From assembly GCF_029867415.1 (NCBI RefSeq), contig NC_081185.1:108234566-108298565 (forward strand): a DNA stretch of 64,000 nucleotides, in the 5' to 3' direction. The translations under genes were made by a program, and so were the position numbers. The DNA is from Vicia villosa. Its lineage: Eukaryota > Streptophyta > Magnoliopsida > Fabales > Fabaceae. Below the pieces are notes generated by a model. It worked only from the letters and a program-made list of their open reading frames with translations, made no database searches and had not been told where the DNA came from. Shown piece by piece: positions 24,565 through 35,625 of this stretch; within the stretch, counting starts at the first letter, position 1, and each line of letters begins with the position of its first letter.

Positions 24565-26282
24565 CTATTGGGTGTGCCTAACCCTCTCACCCTGGGCCCT
24601 CCTCTGCCGCCTGTATGCCGCCGCACAGCCCGCATCAGTGACGATCATCTCCATCACGGCGACTGCCTCTGGACCGCCCTGATGAACGACACCTCGATCC
24701 AACGCGTCCCGCCCAAGCATCTCTATCCGCTGGCAGATCGGCAGGAGATCAATGGCGTGGTCATCCTCGGCCTGCTGGTTCTCCAGGATCTCCTCGTGTG
24801 CTGGCCTAGGAGTGCCGGGAGCGTCAGGTGTCAGCAGAGGATGTGAAACCCGATAGAACCATGTGACGTACCCCTCCACACTGTACCAGTCCTGGGTGAC
24901 CCGCCGACGACGATACTCCTCCGGTACCACATGATGCTCCCAATCCTCAAACATGGCAGTGAGCTGCACTCTGGTCATTGTGTCGGGAGCAGCCTCGAAT
25001 GGTGACCTGGGTATCATCTGCACGAATCCGAACTGTCGCATGCACCGCTCAGGGAGATACCGAACCATGATGGTAGTCCCGCATGCCAACCAGCCAGAAT
25101 ATAGAGATATGCCGTCAAAGGGGAAAATCTGAGTGTAGTCGCTGAACGGCCTCCACGTGACGTCGTCGTGCATCGTGCGGTCCAGGTACCCACGGTATGG
25201 TCCCACCGCATTGTTCCCCCTCTGGAGAACGTATCTGGCGGCCCTGGGCATGGCGTCAACGTACGCAGGATCGATGTGGAAGCCGTGGATGCGGGAGAAG
25301 TAGGAGATGATCCAGCTCTGAAACAGAAACACGATAATGTATTATAAATAAATACGAAACATAAATAAATACGAAACAATTAAAATGAAACGTACCGTAA
25401 GTAGTGTGCAGGATCCGACCAACTGCCTCGTCCTCCAGTTGGAGGCCTCATTCAGCTTCTGGTAGAGGTATGCCAGAGTAGCTGCCACCCAGTTCCACTG
25501 GTGAACGGTATCCAGGTCCATGAAGTAGCGGAGGTAGGTCACGTCAACGTACCTTGCACTCTTGTCCACAAAGCATGCAGCGCCTACCACATGCATGTAC
25601 CAGCACCGGAGAGCGCAGCCGTGGTGATACTGTGTGAATAGATCGTCACCCGCCTCCTCAGCCTCGGCTGCCGCGTCCAAGTGGTGCTCGAAATAAGCGC
25701 TCAGTGTGGTGAACCGGATATGAGGCCCAGATGTCGTGATGCACTCATAGTCAGCAGCTTCGGGCTCCATGCCCAAATAGAGCGCCATCCACTGACTGGC
25801 TTCGACCCTCTGGATCCGGGTGTGGGCCAACAGCGGACCCCAGATCGGCAGGTGGAGAAGACACTGCACGTCATGCAAGGTGATCGTCATCTCCCCAACC
25901 GGCAAGTGGAAAGAAGACGTCTCCTTGTGCCAGCGCTCCACAAAAGCCCCCTGCATGCCGTGGATGATGGTGGTGTACCCCGTCATGCAGAGCCCGTTAA
26001 GCCCTGAACCTCGCATCGCGTCGTTAAACCACTCAGCTGCTGGTTTAAACAGACTGAAAATCTTCCGGGCGTGGTTCACCATTTTCAAATGATCTCTCTC
26101 CTGTTACAAAAAAACAAATAAAAGCATATGTTAAATAGACCGTTAAGAAAATATCGAATAAACGTCTAAATTATAAACGGTTAAATTAAAAAAAATACCT
26201 CTCCCTCCCAAATACGCCGAGCGACGTGATCGCGATAGGATATCAGCACGGAAGTGTCAGAGGAGTTGAGTTTGATATTGGT
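24565..26282 (-). CDS. plant mobile domain protein (MAIN/MAIL-like, transposon-borne)
   Basis: Exons on the minus strand: about 26282-26199, 26100-25396 and 25317-24565, all joined in phase 0 with GT/AG borders (donors GTATTT and GTACGT, acceptors CAG). The product is about 505-513 residues. The family hallmark is in exon 2: WHKETSSFHLPVGEMTITLH followed by DVQCLLHLPIWG; then YLRYFMDL and WVAATLAYLYQKLNEASNW. Exon 3 gives SWIISYFSRIHGFHIDP and a tail rich in charged residues. Such proteins are often named 'serine/threonine-protein phosphatase 7 long form homolog'. MAIN and MAIL1 of Arabidopsis act in silencing and genome stability, and many copies lie in transposons. Oddity: exon 1 (VLISYRDHVARRIWEGE) has no in-frame ATG before an upstream stop, so the start is lost or lies in an unseen exon; the first ATG is MVNHARK in exon 2. 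Family is sure; function of this copy is unknown. Confidence 0.8.
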
Positions 26283-26339
26283 TTAGGGTAAATGATTTGG
26301 GGGGAGGGGACTGTTTTGCTTAATCTGCAAAATGCACAA

Positions 26340-26482
26340 TATTTCGGAAATGAACTTCCGAAATGGTGTTTTCGAAAATGCATTTCCGAAATAAGTCAAA
26401 TTTTTTAAAAAAAAAAGGCGCTTTCGGAGATGCATCTCCGAAAATACCTTTTTCTTGCATTTCGGAAATGCATTTCTGAAGT
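26340..26482. repeat. subterminal palindromes, right end of transposon copy 1
   Basis: Four copies: TTTCGGAAATGAACTTCCGA, TTTCGAAAATGCATTTCCGA, TTTCGGAGATGCATCTCCGA and TTTCGGAAATGCATTTCTGA. Bases vary in pairs on both arms (GGAGATGCATCTCC versus GGAAATGCATTTCC), so the dyad symmetry is maintained. Confidence 0.8.
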
Positions 26483-26556
26483 TAGGGGTAGTTTGGGTTT
26501 TTCACCAGAGGTGGACTAGAAGGTTGGGAGGTGGCCAAAGAAATTTCCTTAAGTTT

Positions 26557-26988
26557 TTGGAGATCCTTTTAAAATAAAAAGAATCATTTTTATTGATTTA
26601 ATATATGATATGTTGGCCAATAATTCACACGATATTAAATTTATTTTTTGAGAGGGAGAGTAGTTTGTTATTGGACCTTTTGTGTGCCTTTCTTGCATTG
26701 TACTATAGTAATTGCTAGCGCACATAAAAAAAATCACAACTTAACTATGACAAAACTAATAAAAATTCTATTTTACTTCAATTTAAAAGTGATAAATATT
26801 TTTGAAGTTATATTTAACCCAAATATAACTGTAATAAATTTGGAATTCTATTCGATATCTGTCTTCCACACAATCAAAAACGATCTTGATATTAAATGAA
26901 TAAAGTCTATATAATCTTTAGAATGACAAAAAAATATTTTATTTAGGTCCAGATATATTTATTTCATTTAGGTATGGTATGTTAAAAT
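26557..26988. other. AT-rich spacer, no gene seen
   Basis: It lies between the transposon target duplication and the LTR of the next Copia element. No domain is visible in its short open frames. Confidence 0.4.
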
Positions 26989-27144
26989 TATTGTAATAGA
27001 AAAGCCTTAATTTGCATAACTACTTCAAGGTTTATACACAATTCATGAATTACTTGCTAAGGAAGCAACAAGTGAACCCAACTAACTAATTGATTTAAAA
27101 TTAACTAACAACTGGTTACAGTTTTAACCAATTAAATCTCAACA
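26989..27144 (-). repeat. 3' LTR of the minus-strand Copia element
   Basis: 156 bp. On the minus strand it begins TGTTGAGATTTAATTGG, and its last dinucleotide is TA instead of CA. It is preceded by the polypurine tract at about 27147-27160. Confidence 0.85.
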
Positions 27145-27218
27145 AACACTCCCCTGATTTGACCATAATGTTCAGATTACAACAAAACAAACATTGAACA
27201 AAAAATAACACAACCTAG

Positions 27219-30200
27219 TTACATGACATCATGAGAACATACTCTGAGCTTTGCTCTCAACTTGAAGAATGACTCCAACTTTAACGGTTTAGTCAGCATA
27301 TTAGCAATTTGCTCCTTAATATTGCAGTGACTCGTCTCAATGGTTTCCTCCTTGGTTAAGTCTATGAGGAAATTAAATATCACATCTATATGTTTATATC
27401 TTCCATGCATGATAGAGCTCTTTGATAGTTTGATTGTAGAGTTGTTATCACACCACACGACTGTGCCTTTTCTTTGAGTTTGCCTGAGTTGATGAAGAAC
27501 ATTTCAAAGCCACAATCCTTGACATGCGCATGAAGCTGCACAAAAATTTTTGCTTCAGTAGTTGAAAGTGTTACAGTTGGTTGTTTCTTCGAGGACCGTG
27601 AAATTGAGCTAGATCCAAGTTGAAACACTACTACAAAAAACATATTTCACCTCAGACGCAAATACATCTAATCTCGGCTACAAAAGCGAGGTAACGAATG
27701 ACGTCATGAAAAACTGTCACTTTACCCCTCGGTTATAAAAAAACCTAGGGTAACGTTATATGCACATGTGTTCGGATCCTAACATCTCCACTTTTATTAT
27801 TTTCAAAACTAACGCATCAAACCTCTCGGTTTAAGCATACAATCGAGGGGTAAGAAATTTATTTAAAAAAAACTCGTTACAAATTACAGAAAAATAATAA
27901 ATTCATTGTTTACCCAGAATATTAGATTGTTTACACATAATATTAAAGTAAAAGTATATAACAAATTTTAAATCTGATTCATCGTCATCACCGTCAGTAA
28001 GAACAAATGATGGATCATCGTTTCATTGAAATCTTGGTGAAGGTAAAATTTTGGGTGCAATATATTCCAAATGACTTTTACATTCATTTGTTTATGATAT
28101 AAAATAAAAAAATGGTTAGTTAAATAAAATAAATATATAGTTATATCATTATTGGAGAACACAAACTTTAAATCCAATTTATTTTCTGCTCTTGCAATCC
28201 ATATAGAGAACTTTACCAAACTTTTTTACGCTTCAAAGTTTTCATGTTATATGTTTCATTAACAAAAATTGATATTTAAAATGCTTTTATAATAGATGTC
28301 TATTAGGTTTCACGCGGATCATTAATGGCAGTGTCTAGAGCGTTGATACTCATTAAATGAACGACTAAGATTTGTTTAAGGACGATGAATATCCTCAATA
28401 AACAAGCTTAAATATCCTCTCGGTTATGATGAAAACTGAGGTAACAAGTATTTCTTTCCACAAACCCCTCGATTTCAGTTGAATACCGCGGTGAATAAAC
28501 TTTTATTTTTTATAAGAATTACATTGTGTACACAGAATATTAAAATATTTTTTACAACAAAACCAAGTTTTAGCAATTCTGATAAGTCATATGTTCCAAA
28601 TATGTGAATTTTTTTCCCGCACTTGCAATCCATCCTAGAGAACTGTTCCCCAAGTTCTTGAGTATTTCTAGAGCAAATATTTTCACAAGATCGAGAGCAA
28701 AATATATAGTGTTGGAAATATCTTGAGAAAATTTTGATTAACAACATATGAATGTTATTCCAAAACAACAACATCAACCTGTGGGATAGATTGCAAGGGC
28801 AAAAAAATGTTTTGTTCAAGAAAGACAGAAGAACGTTGAAGATTTTTTCTATCTTGCAATCCATCCAAAAGACCGATGCTTACGAATTTGGAGCAGAGCG
28901 GCTACATATAAGTTAGGATTATGGTAGAAATTTATTTACGAGTGCTTTTATAGTAAAATCTGATTATATATTCTCTCGGTTATTTGAGAAGTCGAAGTAT
29001 TAGATGATTTGATTTATAAATAAAAAGATAAACTGCATTTTCTAGATAGCATGAATTTTTTACCCTCGATTTTATACAAAAACCAAGGGATAAGATGATT
29101 TGTCAAATATATAGCCTTTTTGGTTCTAAATAAAACTTAAAATTCTAGGAACTGGGAATCGATGCTCAAATACTGAGCAACATTTTATGTTGGTTCTGGA
29201 CAAAATCGAGGTATTAGATATATATTTTTAAAAATAATAAATAATGGCATGTTCCGGAAAATTTGACCTTGGATTTTCAATGGCTGAGGTGAAAGCTTTG
29301 TCATGTAATAAAAGACATATCATGTGGTGTTTTTTCGATCATCATTGTCCCCTGCATAGTCAGAATTAGTCTGTCCTTGAAACATCATACTATATGCCCT
29401 TTTAAACAAGATTCCAAGGTGTGCAGACCCCCTTAAATACCTGAGTATCCTCTTGGCTATAGCTAGATAAATTTCAGTTGGTCTTTCCATGTATCTTGCT
29501 ACCAAACATGCTGAATAATCAAGAATAATCAAGGTCATACCTAGAGGCTAACATGTACATCAAGATTCCTACCAAGTGCTTGAATTTTGTGGCATTGAAT
29601 GGCTTCCCATTGTCATCCTTTGTCAATTTGCAGCCTAGAATAATGGGATTACACATTTTGTTACACTTATCCGTGCCAAATCTTGAGAGAATATCATTAG
29701 CATACTTCTGTTGACATTTGAATATTCTTGTGTTGTCTTGCTTTACTTCTACTTCAAGGAAGTATCTCATTTTTCCCATGTTTGTCATGGCAAACATCTT
29801 TCTCATAGACTCCTTAAACAATTCAAACATTTGTTCATTATTGTCTGTGTAGATGAGATCATCTATATATAGACTAGACATTAGAATCTTATCCTCAACA
29901 TGCTTCACAAACAGTGTGTCTTCATGGGGACATTTATCAAATTTCTATTGATCGAAGTAGGTCTTAATCTTGTTGTACCAGACCCTTGTTGCCTGCCTTA
30001 GACCATAGAGGGTTTTCTTTAGTGTGTACACCTTTTCTTTGACATCCTTCTCATAACCTAAAGGTTGCTCAACATAGACATCTTCCATTAGTTCACCTTG
30101 CATGAAAGCACTTTTAACACCAAGTTGGCATACCTGCCAATTTCTACCTTATGCAAGAGCTAGAACAATTCTTATGGTGTCCCATCTTGCCATATAAGCA

Positions 30201-32919
30201 AAGACTTAGTGTAATATATGCCATATTGTTTAGAGTACCCTTTAGCTACAAGCCTTGCCTTATACTTCTATACCTTTCCATTTTTATTGCACTTGGTTTT
30301 GTATATCCATTTGACTCCAATTTTCTTGGCACCTAGTGGAAGATTTCCAAGGCTCGATGTTTCATTCTTCTATATAGCTTACATTTTGACATTCATGGTC
30401 TTTCTTCATTTTTCATGCATGACTGCTTCTTCATATTTAAATGGATCATTGTAATTTCAGAAGACTGCAGGGTTGTGAAGTTGCTCTTCCTTTGCAATTT
30501 CTACGTTTGTCACATAGTCATCTAGATAACTTGGCTTTTTTTTCTTATTCTTAATTCACACTCTCCATGCTCATGTGTCTGAGTAAAGTCTTCTTCTCCT
30601 TCAGTTGTAATGTTTTCATTGGTGTTTTCTTCATTGTTTTCTTCCCTTTTCAGGTCATTGTTATTTTTAGCATGTACTTCATCTTCAGTTTCTCTGGATT
30701 TATAGTCTTCAATCTCTCCTTCATCAGTATCAATATTGCTAGTTGACTAGTCCTTTCCTCTTTGTCATGCTTTCACTCCCAACTTTTAGACTCTTCAAAG
30801 ACCACATCCATGCTTATCAAGATCTTATTGTTGATGGGATTATAGAGCTTGTAGCCTTTGGATTGTTCACTTAATCCTAAGTGACACACTTTATACTCTT
30901 CACATCTAGCTTATTTCTCTAAACATCTGGGATGTGCACAAAACCTACACAACCAAATACCTTGAAATGATAGGCTGAGGGATTCACATCACTCCATGCT
31001 TCTTATGGAGTCATATTCTTCACAAATATAGTAGGACTTATATTGATTATGTATGCTTCTCATTTAGCTACTTTAGACCAAAATCTCTTGGGTAAACTTC
31101 TGATTGACATCATGCTTCTGATCACATTCATCAAGGTTCTATTATTTCTTTCAGATACTCCATTTTTTTGTGGAGTATAGGTAGTTGTTAGTTGTCTCTT
31201 AATGCTATGAAGAATGCATAAATCAGAAAAGGCATTGGATGTAAACTCACCCCCTCTATCTGTTCTAAGACACTTGATGTATTGATTTGACTCTTTTTCA
31301 ACTAGTGCTTTGAATTGTTTGAAGACATCAAAAACACCAGCTTTCTCATGAAGGAAATAAATTTAGATTTTCCTACTAAAGTCATCAGTGAAGGTTATAA
31401 AGTACCTGCTTCCACCATTTGATGTAGGATTTATAGGACCACACACATCTGAATGAACTAGCTCAAGTTTTTCTTTAGCTCTCCATGTGGCCTGTTTTGG
31501 TATGGCTTGTCTGTGTTGCTTCCCCATCAAGCAATCTGAGCAGGTCCCACCTTGATCCTTCAAATTGGGAAACTCATTTACCATATCCTTCTTGATAATT
31601 TATCAAGGCCTTTGAAGCTCAAATGGACATATCTGTAGTGCCACAGTTGTGTGACATTGTCTGTAGTGACTTTCATGCACAATGGAAGGATCACTGGTGC
31701 AGAAACTATAAACATCGTATTTCATGAAATTCTTGTGGTCATGATCACTCCTTTGTCATCATGATACACTCTGTAGCCTCCATTGTTGAACATTATTGTC
31801 ATGTTTTTTTGCATCAATTGTCCAACACTCAATAAATTATTTTTCAATCCTGGAAAGTAGTATACTTCAGTGATATCTTGAGGGATGACATTTAAGTTAA
31901 GTTTCAGGTCACCTTTCCCCATCACCTGCATCTTGAAGTCATCTCCCAGCTTGTCAGATTGTATGAATTCTTCATCAAAGTTGAACATGAATTCCTTCAT
32001 TACCACTATATGATTGATACAACCTGAATCGAGAAACCAAACTTGGTCTCTAGTCTCTGTGCCTCCTTGTTCTGCCATGAGAAGCAATCCTTCTCTTTCA
32101 TCTAAACCAGCAAAATTGACATCATTCTCTTGCCAAGTTAGAAATTCACTTTGGTAGTGTCATATCTTGTGACATTTGTAACATTGAATCTGATCTCAAC
32201 TGAGTCTTCTCTACCACGACCACGATAACCACCACGCCCTTTTGCTTTATTGTTGTTGCTGCCTCCACCATAGTTTTCAATTTTTAGAGCTTGTTCTTCT
32301 TCCTTTTCTTGGTTGATCTTCATTATTTGTTCATGGACAAGAGGACTAATCTTAAGCTCATCAATGGAGAGGGTTGTAACATCATTTGATTCCTCTATAG
32401 AGCACACCACATAATTGAAATTTATGGTCATATATCTCAAAACTTTCTTAACAATTGTGGTTTGTGCCAATTTTTCACCTTGAGCAGTCATTTTGTTAGC
32501 AGCAACTAGGGTGCTTGCAAAATATTCATCAATCGTTTCACTGTCCTTTGTGCATATAACCTCAAATTCACGATGTAGAGCCTGCAACTGAGCCCTATTC
32601 ACCTTCATAGAGCCTTGATATTTACTACGCATGGAATCCTAGATATCTTTTGCAATGTCACGTGTCAGATTGTTTTAAGAATTGTTTGATCAATTGCTTA
32701 AAACAAATAAATCTTGACTTTGAAATCTTTAAGTCTGCTTTCATTTGCGAGTTTTTTCTGCTCCTGTGTTGCATTTGGTGGTCCAATCATCACGCCATGC
32801 TCGATTAGCTTCCAATTTACTTTGGATCGGATGAGATTCTCCATGAGCATGACCTAATGGTCATAAAATCCATCGAATTTTGGAATTGCATAGGTCAAAA
32901 ACTTTGATGAATCTGCCAT
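27219..32919 (-). pseudogene. gag-pol: Copia gag-pol, broken
   Basis: Read on the minus strand: ATG at 32919 (MADSSKFLTYAIPKFDG); gag 32632-32138 (MRSKYQGSMKVNRAQLQALH, EVICTKDSETIDEYFA) ending in a Gly/Arg-rich tail; protease VWFLDSGCINHI (about 32050); integrase CSDCLMGKQHRQAIP and HSDVCGPINP (31584-31363), then RTDRGGEF and an intact NGVSERNN segment about 31240-31140; reverse transcriptase with YIDDLIY (about 29865) and YLAIAKRILRYLRG (29475). RNase H is cut by the CACTA element: SDYAGDNDDRK lies right of it, while LSTTEAK and MWCDNNSTIKLSKS lie left of it. Several stops and frame changes interrupt the blocks. Confidence 0.85.
27626..29329. mobile_element. CACTA-type DNA transposon, about 1.7 kb, one end decayed
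   Basis: The left end is CACTACTACAAAAAACATAT, a typical CACTA terminus. The right side keeps the family's subterminal 'gaaagctttgtcatg' (29291-29305), but the last 20 bases no longer form a good CACTA end (closest is GTGGTG at 29329). The exact border and target duplication are therefore unclear. The interior repeats motifs such as 'cctcggttt' in several places. No transposase is seen. It interrupts the RNase H part of the Copia element. Confidence 0.7.
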
Positions 32920-33102
32920 GGAAAGTGTAGAGATAGAAGGAGAAAGAGTTGGTCACGATACAAGGAAGAATAGGAAAAAAGGAAGAAAGGATCAGAGAAG
33001 ACGATGATCAACAAAGGTGCTTTTCCCTCCACTGATCAAGAAATGTTTTTCTTGAAATTTGAGTGCACACAAGGATCGGTAACCAGTGCTCTAGATACCA
33101 CT

Positions 33103-33258
33103 TGTTGTAATGGAAAAGTCTTAATTTGCAAAACTGCTTCAGGATTTATATACAATTAGTGAGTTACTTGCTATAAAAGCCACAAATGAACCCAACTAAC
33201 TAATTGATTTAAAACTAACTAACAATTAGTTACTATTCTAACCAGTTAAAGCTCAACA
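33103..33258 (-). repeat. 5' LTR of the minus-strand Copia element
   Basis: 156 bp. On the minus strand it begins TGTTGAGCTTTAACTGG and ends CATTACAACA. The primer binding site begins two bases beyond it. Confidence 0.85.
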
Positions 33259-33589
33259 AAAATTTGCTAAAATTGAGACTGATAAAATAGAATAAACTAA
33301 CAGAAAACTTTTACAAATTAAACAGGTGATATATGGGATGTCCGATGTGTTTTGTCATCTCTAATGATGTGTTACTTTTATTTTAAGAAAGAAAATCATT
33401 ACCATGTCAATGTTCTACGATTAAATTTGATTATATACACTAGCATATAGAGTGAAAATGTTAGGCCAAACTAGATTTTTTTAAAATCTAAAATTTGATA
33501 TCATGAAAAATTTAAGAAGTTGCAGATTTTGTCTTTAAATAGAATCGTTTTTGAAAAGTATGATCAATTATATTCGATAATAACCAAAC

Positions 33590-33985
33590 TTTTTTTTAGA
33601 AGGAAAAAACAATTACTTCATTTCATTATCAATAAGAGAATGTATACATGTTGGTACATCAGTGAAAACCTGAAAACTAGCGAAGGATGTAGCCGCCCGA
33701 GCCAAGACATGAGCAACTTCATTAGCTTATCTCCTAATGAATTTAACATGAGAGTTCCTAAAAAAATGATGCTAGTAGCCGTTTACATTCGAGAGTAATA
33801 GCACCACAATTTGTATTGTTAGGATGAGACCTATTCACATTATCCACAACACTTTTTGCATCCAACTCAAAATCCATATTATCATAACCAAGTGTAAGCA
33901 CCCATTTGATAGTTGATAGAAGCCCCATAGCTTCTCCAACAGCAACTTCAGTGATAGAGGAGAACCATTGTGTCCTGGCTGCAAT
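33590..33985 (-). pseudogene. RNase H-like (RVT_3) fragment of a LINE-type element
   Basis: On the minus strand the translation includes VAVGEAMGLLSTIKWVLTLG, FELDAKSVVDNVN, NCGAITLECKRLLASFF and, after stops, ANEVAHVLARAATSF. This order (EA...GL...D.k.VVD, ANxVAHxLA) is that of the plant retroelement RNase H domain RVT_3. It is broken by stops and short indels. Neighbouring sequence shows no reverse transcriptase. Confidence 0.65.
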
Positions 33986-35625
33986 ATTAAAATCTATTCA
34001 ACACATTTTAAATCAATTTATGGCACTCCAAACCTAAAATCAAACATACACTAAGTTGAGTTATTTGTTAGATCTTGCGTTTAAGGGTGTTGCATATTAT
34101 TTATATATACCGTTTAATATTTGAATGAGTAGGTTTGTATGAGAAAAACAATCAACAATCATGTAAGAATAATAGAAAAAATCATGAGATTAATAAGAAA
34201 TAAAGAAAAAATTAAGTAAAAAATATGTAAATGTTTATCTATCAAGTTGTGAAAAACTTTTTTAATACAACATTAATACATTAATTATATTTTAATCATT
34301 ATAAAATATAACTTCTCAACATTATTCAATAATATATAAAGATAAAAGGGGTGATGCAGTTACATACTTACAGTGTAGAAAAATTTACATTATCGACTAA
34401 TCACGACTTTATTAAGCGCCAAATTATATTGTAAATTTTAAATTATAAATATGATATGACAGAATAAAATGTTTCTATTGAATGATAAGTTAATACACTA
34501 TCTTTTAACTCATATAAAACCCACCTATTTGCATTTAGACCAATGCATGATATCTAATTAAAAACATCAAATATATAGAAAGTAGATAGAGATGGATGAA
34601 GCAACAAAGTATAATGAATTGAAATGAGAAAGAGAGGCAGTAATTAATGTGATGAACGAATTGCTCATTCACCTCTCACCATCATACTCTATACATGTGG
34701 TCCACTTGAACATCACCACCAATATTTCACCTTACCTTACATTCAAATACAAATCCATGATTTTCCTCTCTGCCACACAATTATCCACTGCCCATTCAAA
34801 ATTGGTACACATCTTCATCATCATCATCACCATCATCACTTTGCTTCGTCTTCTATTACCATCATCATAATCATTACATGAATTTGTAAACATGTACAAT
34901 CATACCTATATCAATTTGCATCAGATTCTTACATCTCATGCACTGCAAGGGAACAGTAGCTGCCATCTCGTTATAATTTATTATGCATATCTGTCATATT
35001 CTCACTAACTTTGGATCTATACATTATATTGTCTCATTACATGATTAACATTATTGATCTTTTTTGGTAGAGTTAAATGGAAAACAAGTTCGAATAATAA
35101 CCTTTCAAATTTTTGTTCCAATTATCAGCTATATTGCGATTAAAATATAATATTGTGTTTATTTTATGTGTAGATTCTGTAATAAAGAAAGTAGACCGGG
35201 AGATAGAAGACAAACAATTCGAAGTCTAACATTATTACTAAGGTTTATCAATTTTAGAGGTCATTAACTGTATATTTTTAAAATAAATTCCACAAGCAAA
35301 AATATCATTTTTACTATAAACTGAGAAAAATTACACACAACTGTAATGATTATTATTCCCTCAAAATTGAACCAAATATGATCACATACACACATTTCTC
35401 CCTCTCGACACTGCTGGATTCTCCATGCTCAAATTCAATCTCAAGTAATTCATTCATTATTTCAAGTTGATGAATTGATGAAAAAATGGTGGGAAACCCA
35501 TATGAATAAAAAAAATTAATTACAATAACTTAAATACAGTTACAGAGGGTGAGATAAGCAAGAGGCTGATCGGAAAAAATACAGGAGGGATTCCTTTAGT
35601 ATCTACAATTTACATACCAAGAAAA
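33986..35625. other. AT-rich intergenic DNA downstream of the FHA gene
   Basis: It contains a TCA/CAT microsatellite (about 34816-34872). The portion near 35500-35625 may be the 3' UTR of the FHA-domain gene. No supported coding region. Confidence 0.45.

Larger units (their letters stand above)
24140..26548. mobile_element. DNA transposon carrying a plant mobile domain gene (copy 1)
   Basis: It is flanked by the perfect 8-bp repeat TTAAGTTT (24132-24139 and 26549-26556). The ends are imperfect inverted repeats of about 22 bp: GG then TTTTTTCTTTGGCCACCTCC on the left, and GG then AAATTTCTTTGGCCACCTCC on the complement of the right. Inside each end are several palindromes of the form TTTCGGAAnTnnAnTTCCGAAA (about 24203, 24254, 24290, 24338; 26343, 26372, 26423, 26459). 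The interior encodes a plant mobile domain protein on the minus strand and is GC-rich compared with its AT-rich surroundings. No recognisable transposase is present. The 8-bp duplication would suit hAT; the end sequence does not settle the superfamily. A related element is at 44325-46948. Confidence 0.85.
26989..33258 (-). mobile_element. Copia LTR retrotransposon with both LTRs, TSD AAAAT
   Basis: Two 156-bp LTRs (26989-27144 and 33103-33258) are flanked by AAAAT on both sides (26984-26988 and 33259-33263). A hand alignment of the LTRs shows about 24 differences (near 85% identity), so the insertion is old. On the minus strand the 5' LTR is followed by a primer binding site (TGGTATCTAGAGC, complementary to initiator Met-tRNA with one change), then gag, protease, integrase, reverse transcriptase and RNase H, and a polypurine tract (TCAGGGGAGTG) before the 3' LTR. 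A CACTA element (27626-29329) sits in the RNase H region. Frames are broken in several places. Confidence 0.88.

Noticed and set aside
25681..26092. Plus-strand open frames opposite the mobile-domain exon
   Set aside because: Antisense shadows of a GC-rich exon. The minus-strand translation carries the family hallmark.
34900..35000. Possible microRNA hairpin
   Set aside because: No known plant miRNA sequence was recognised and no convincing long stem could be found by eye.
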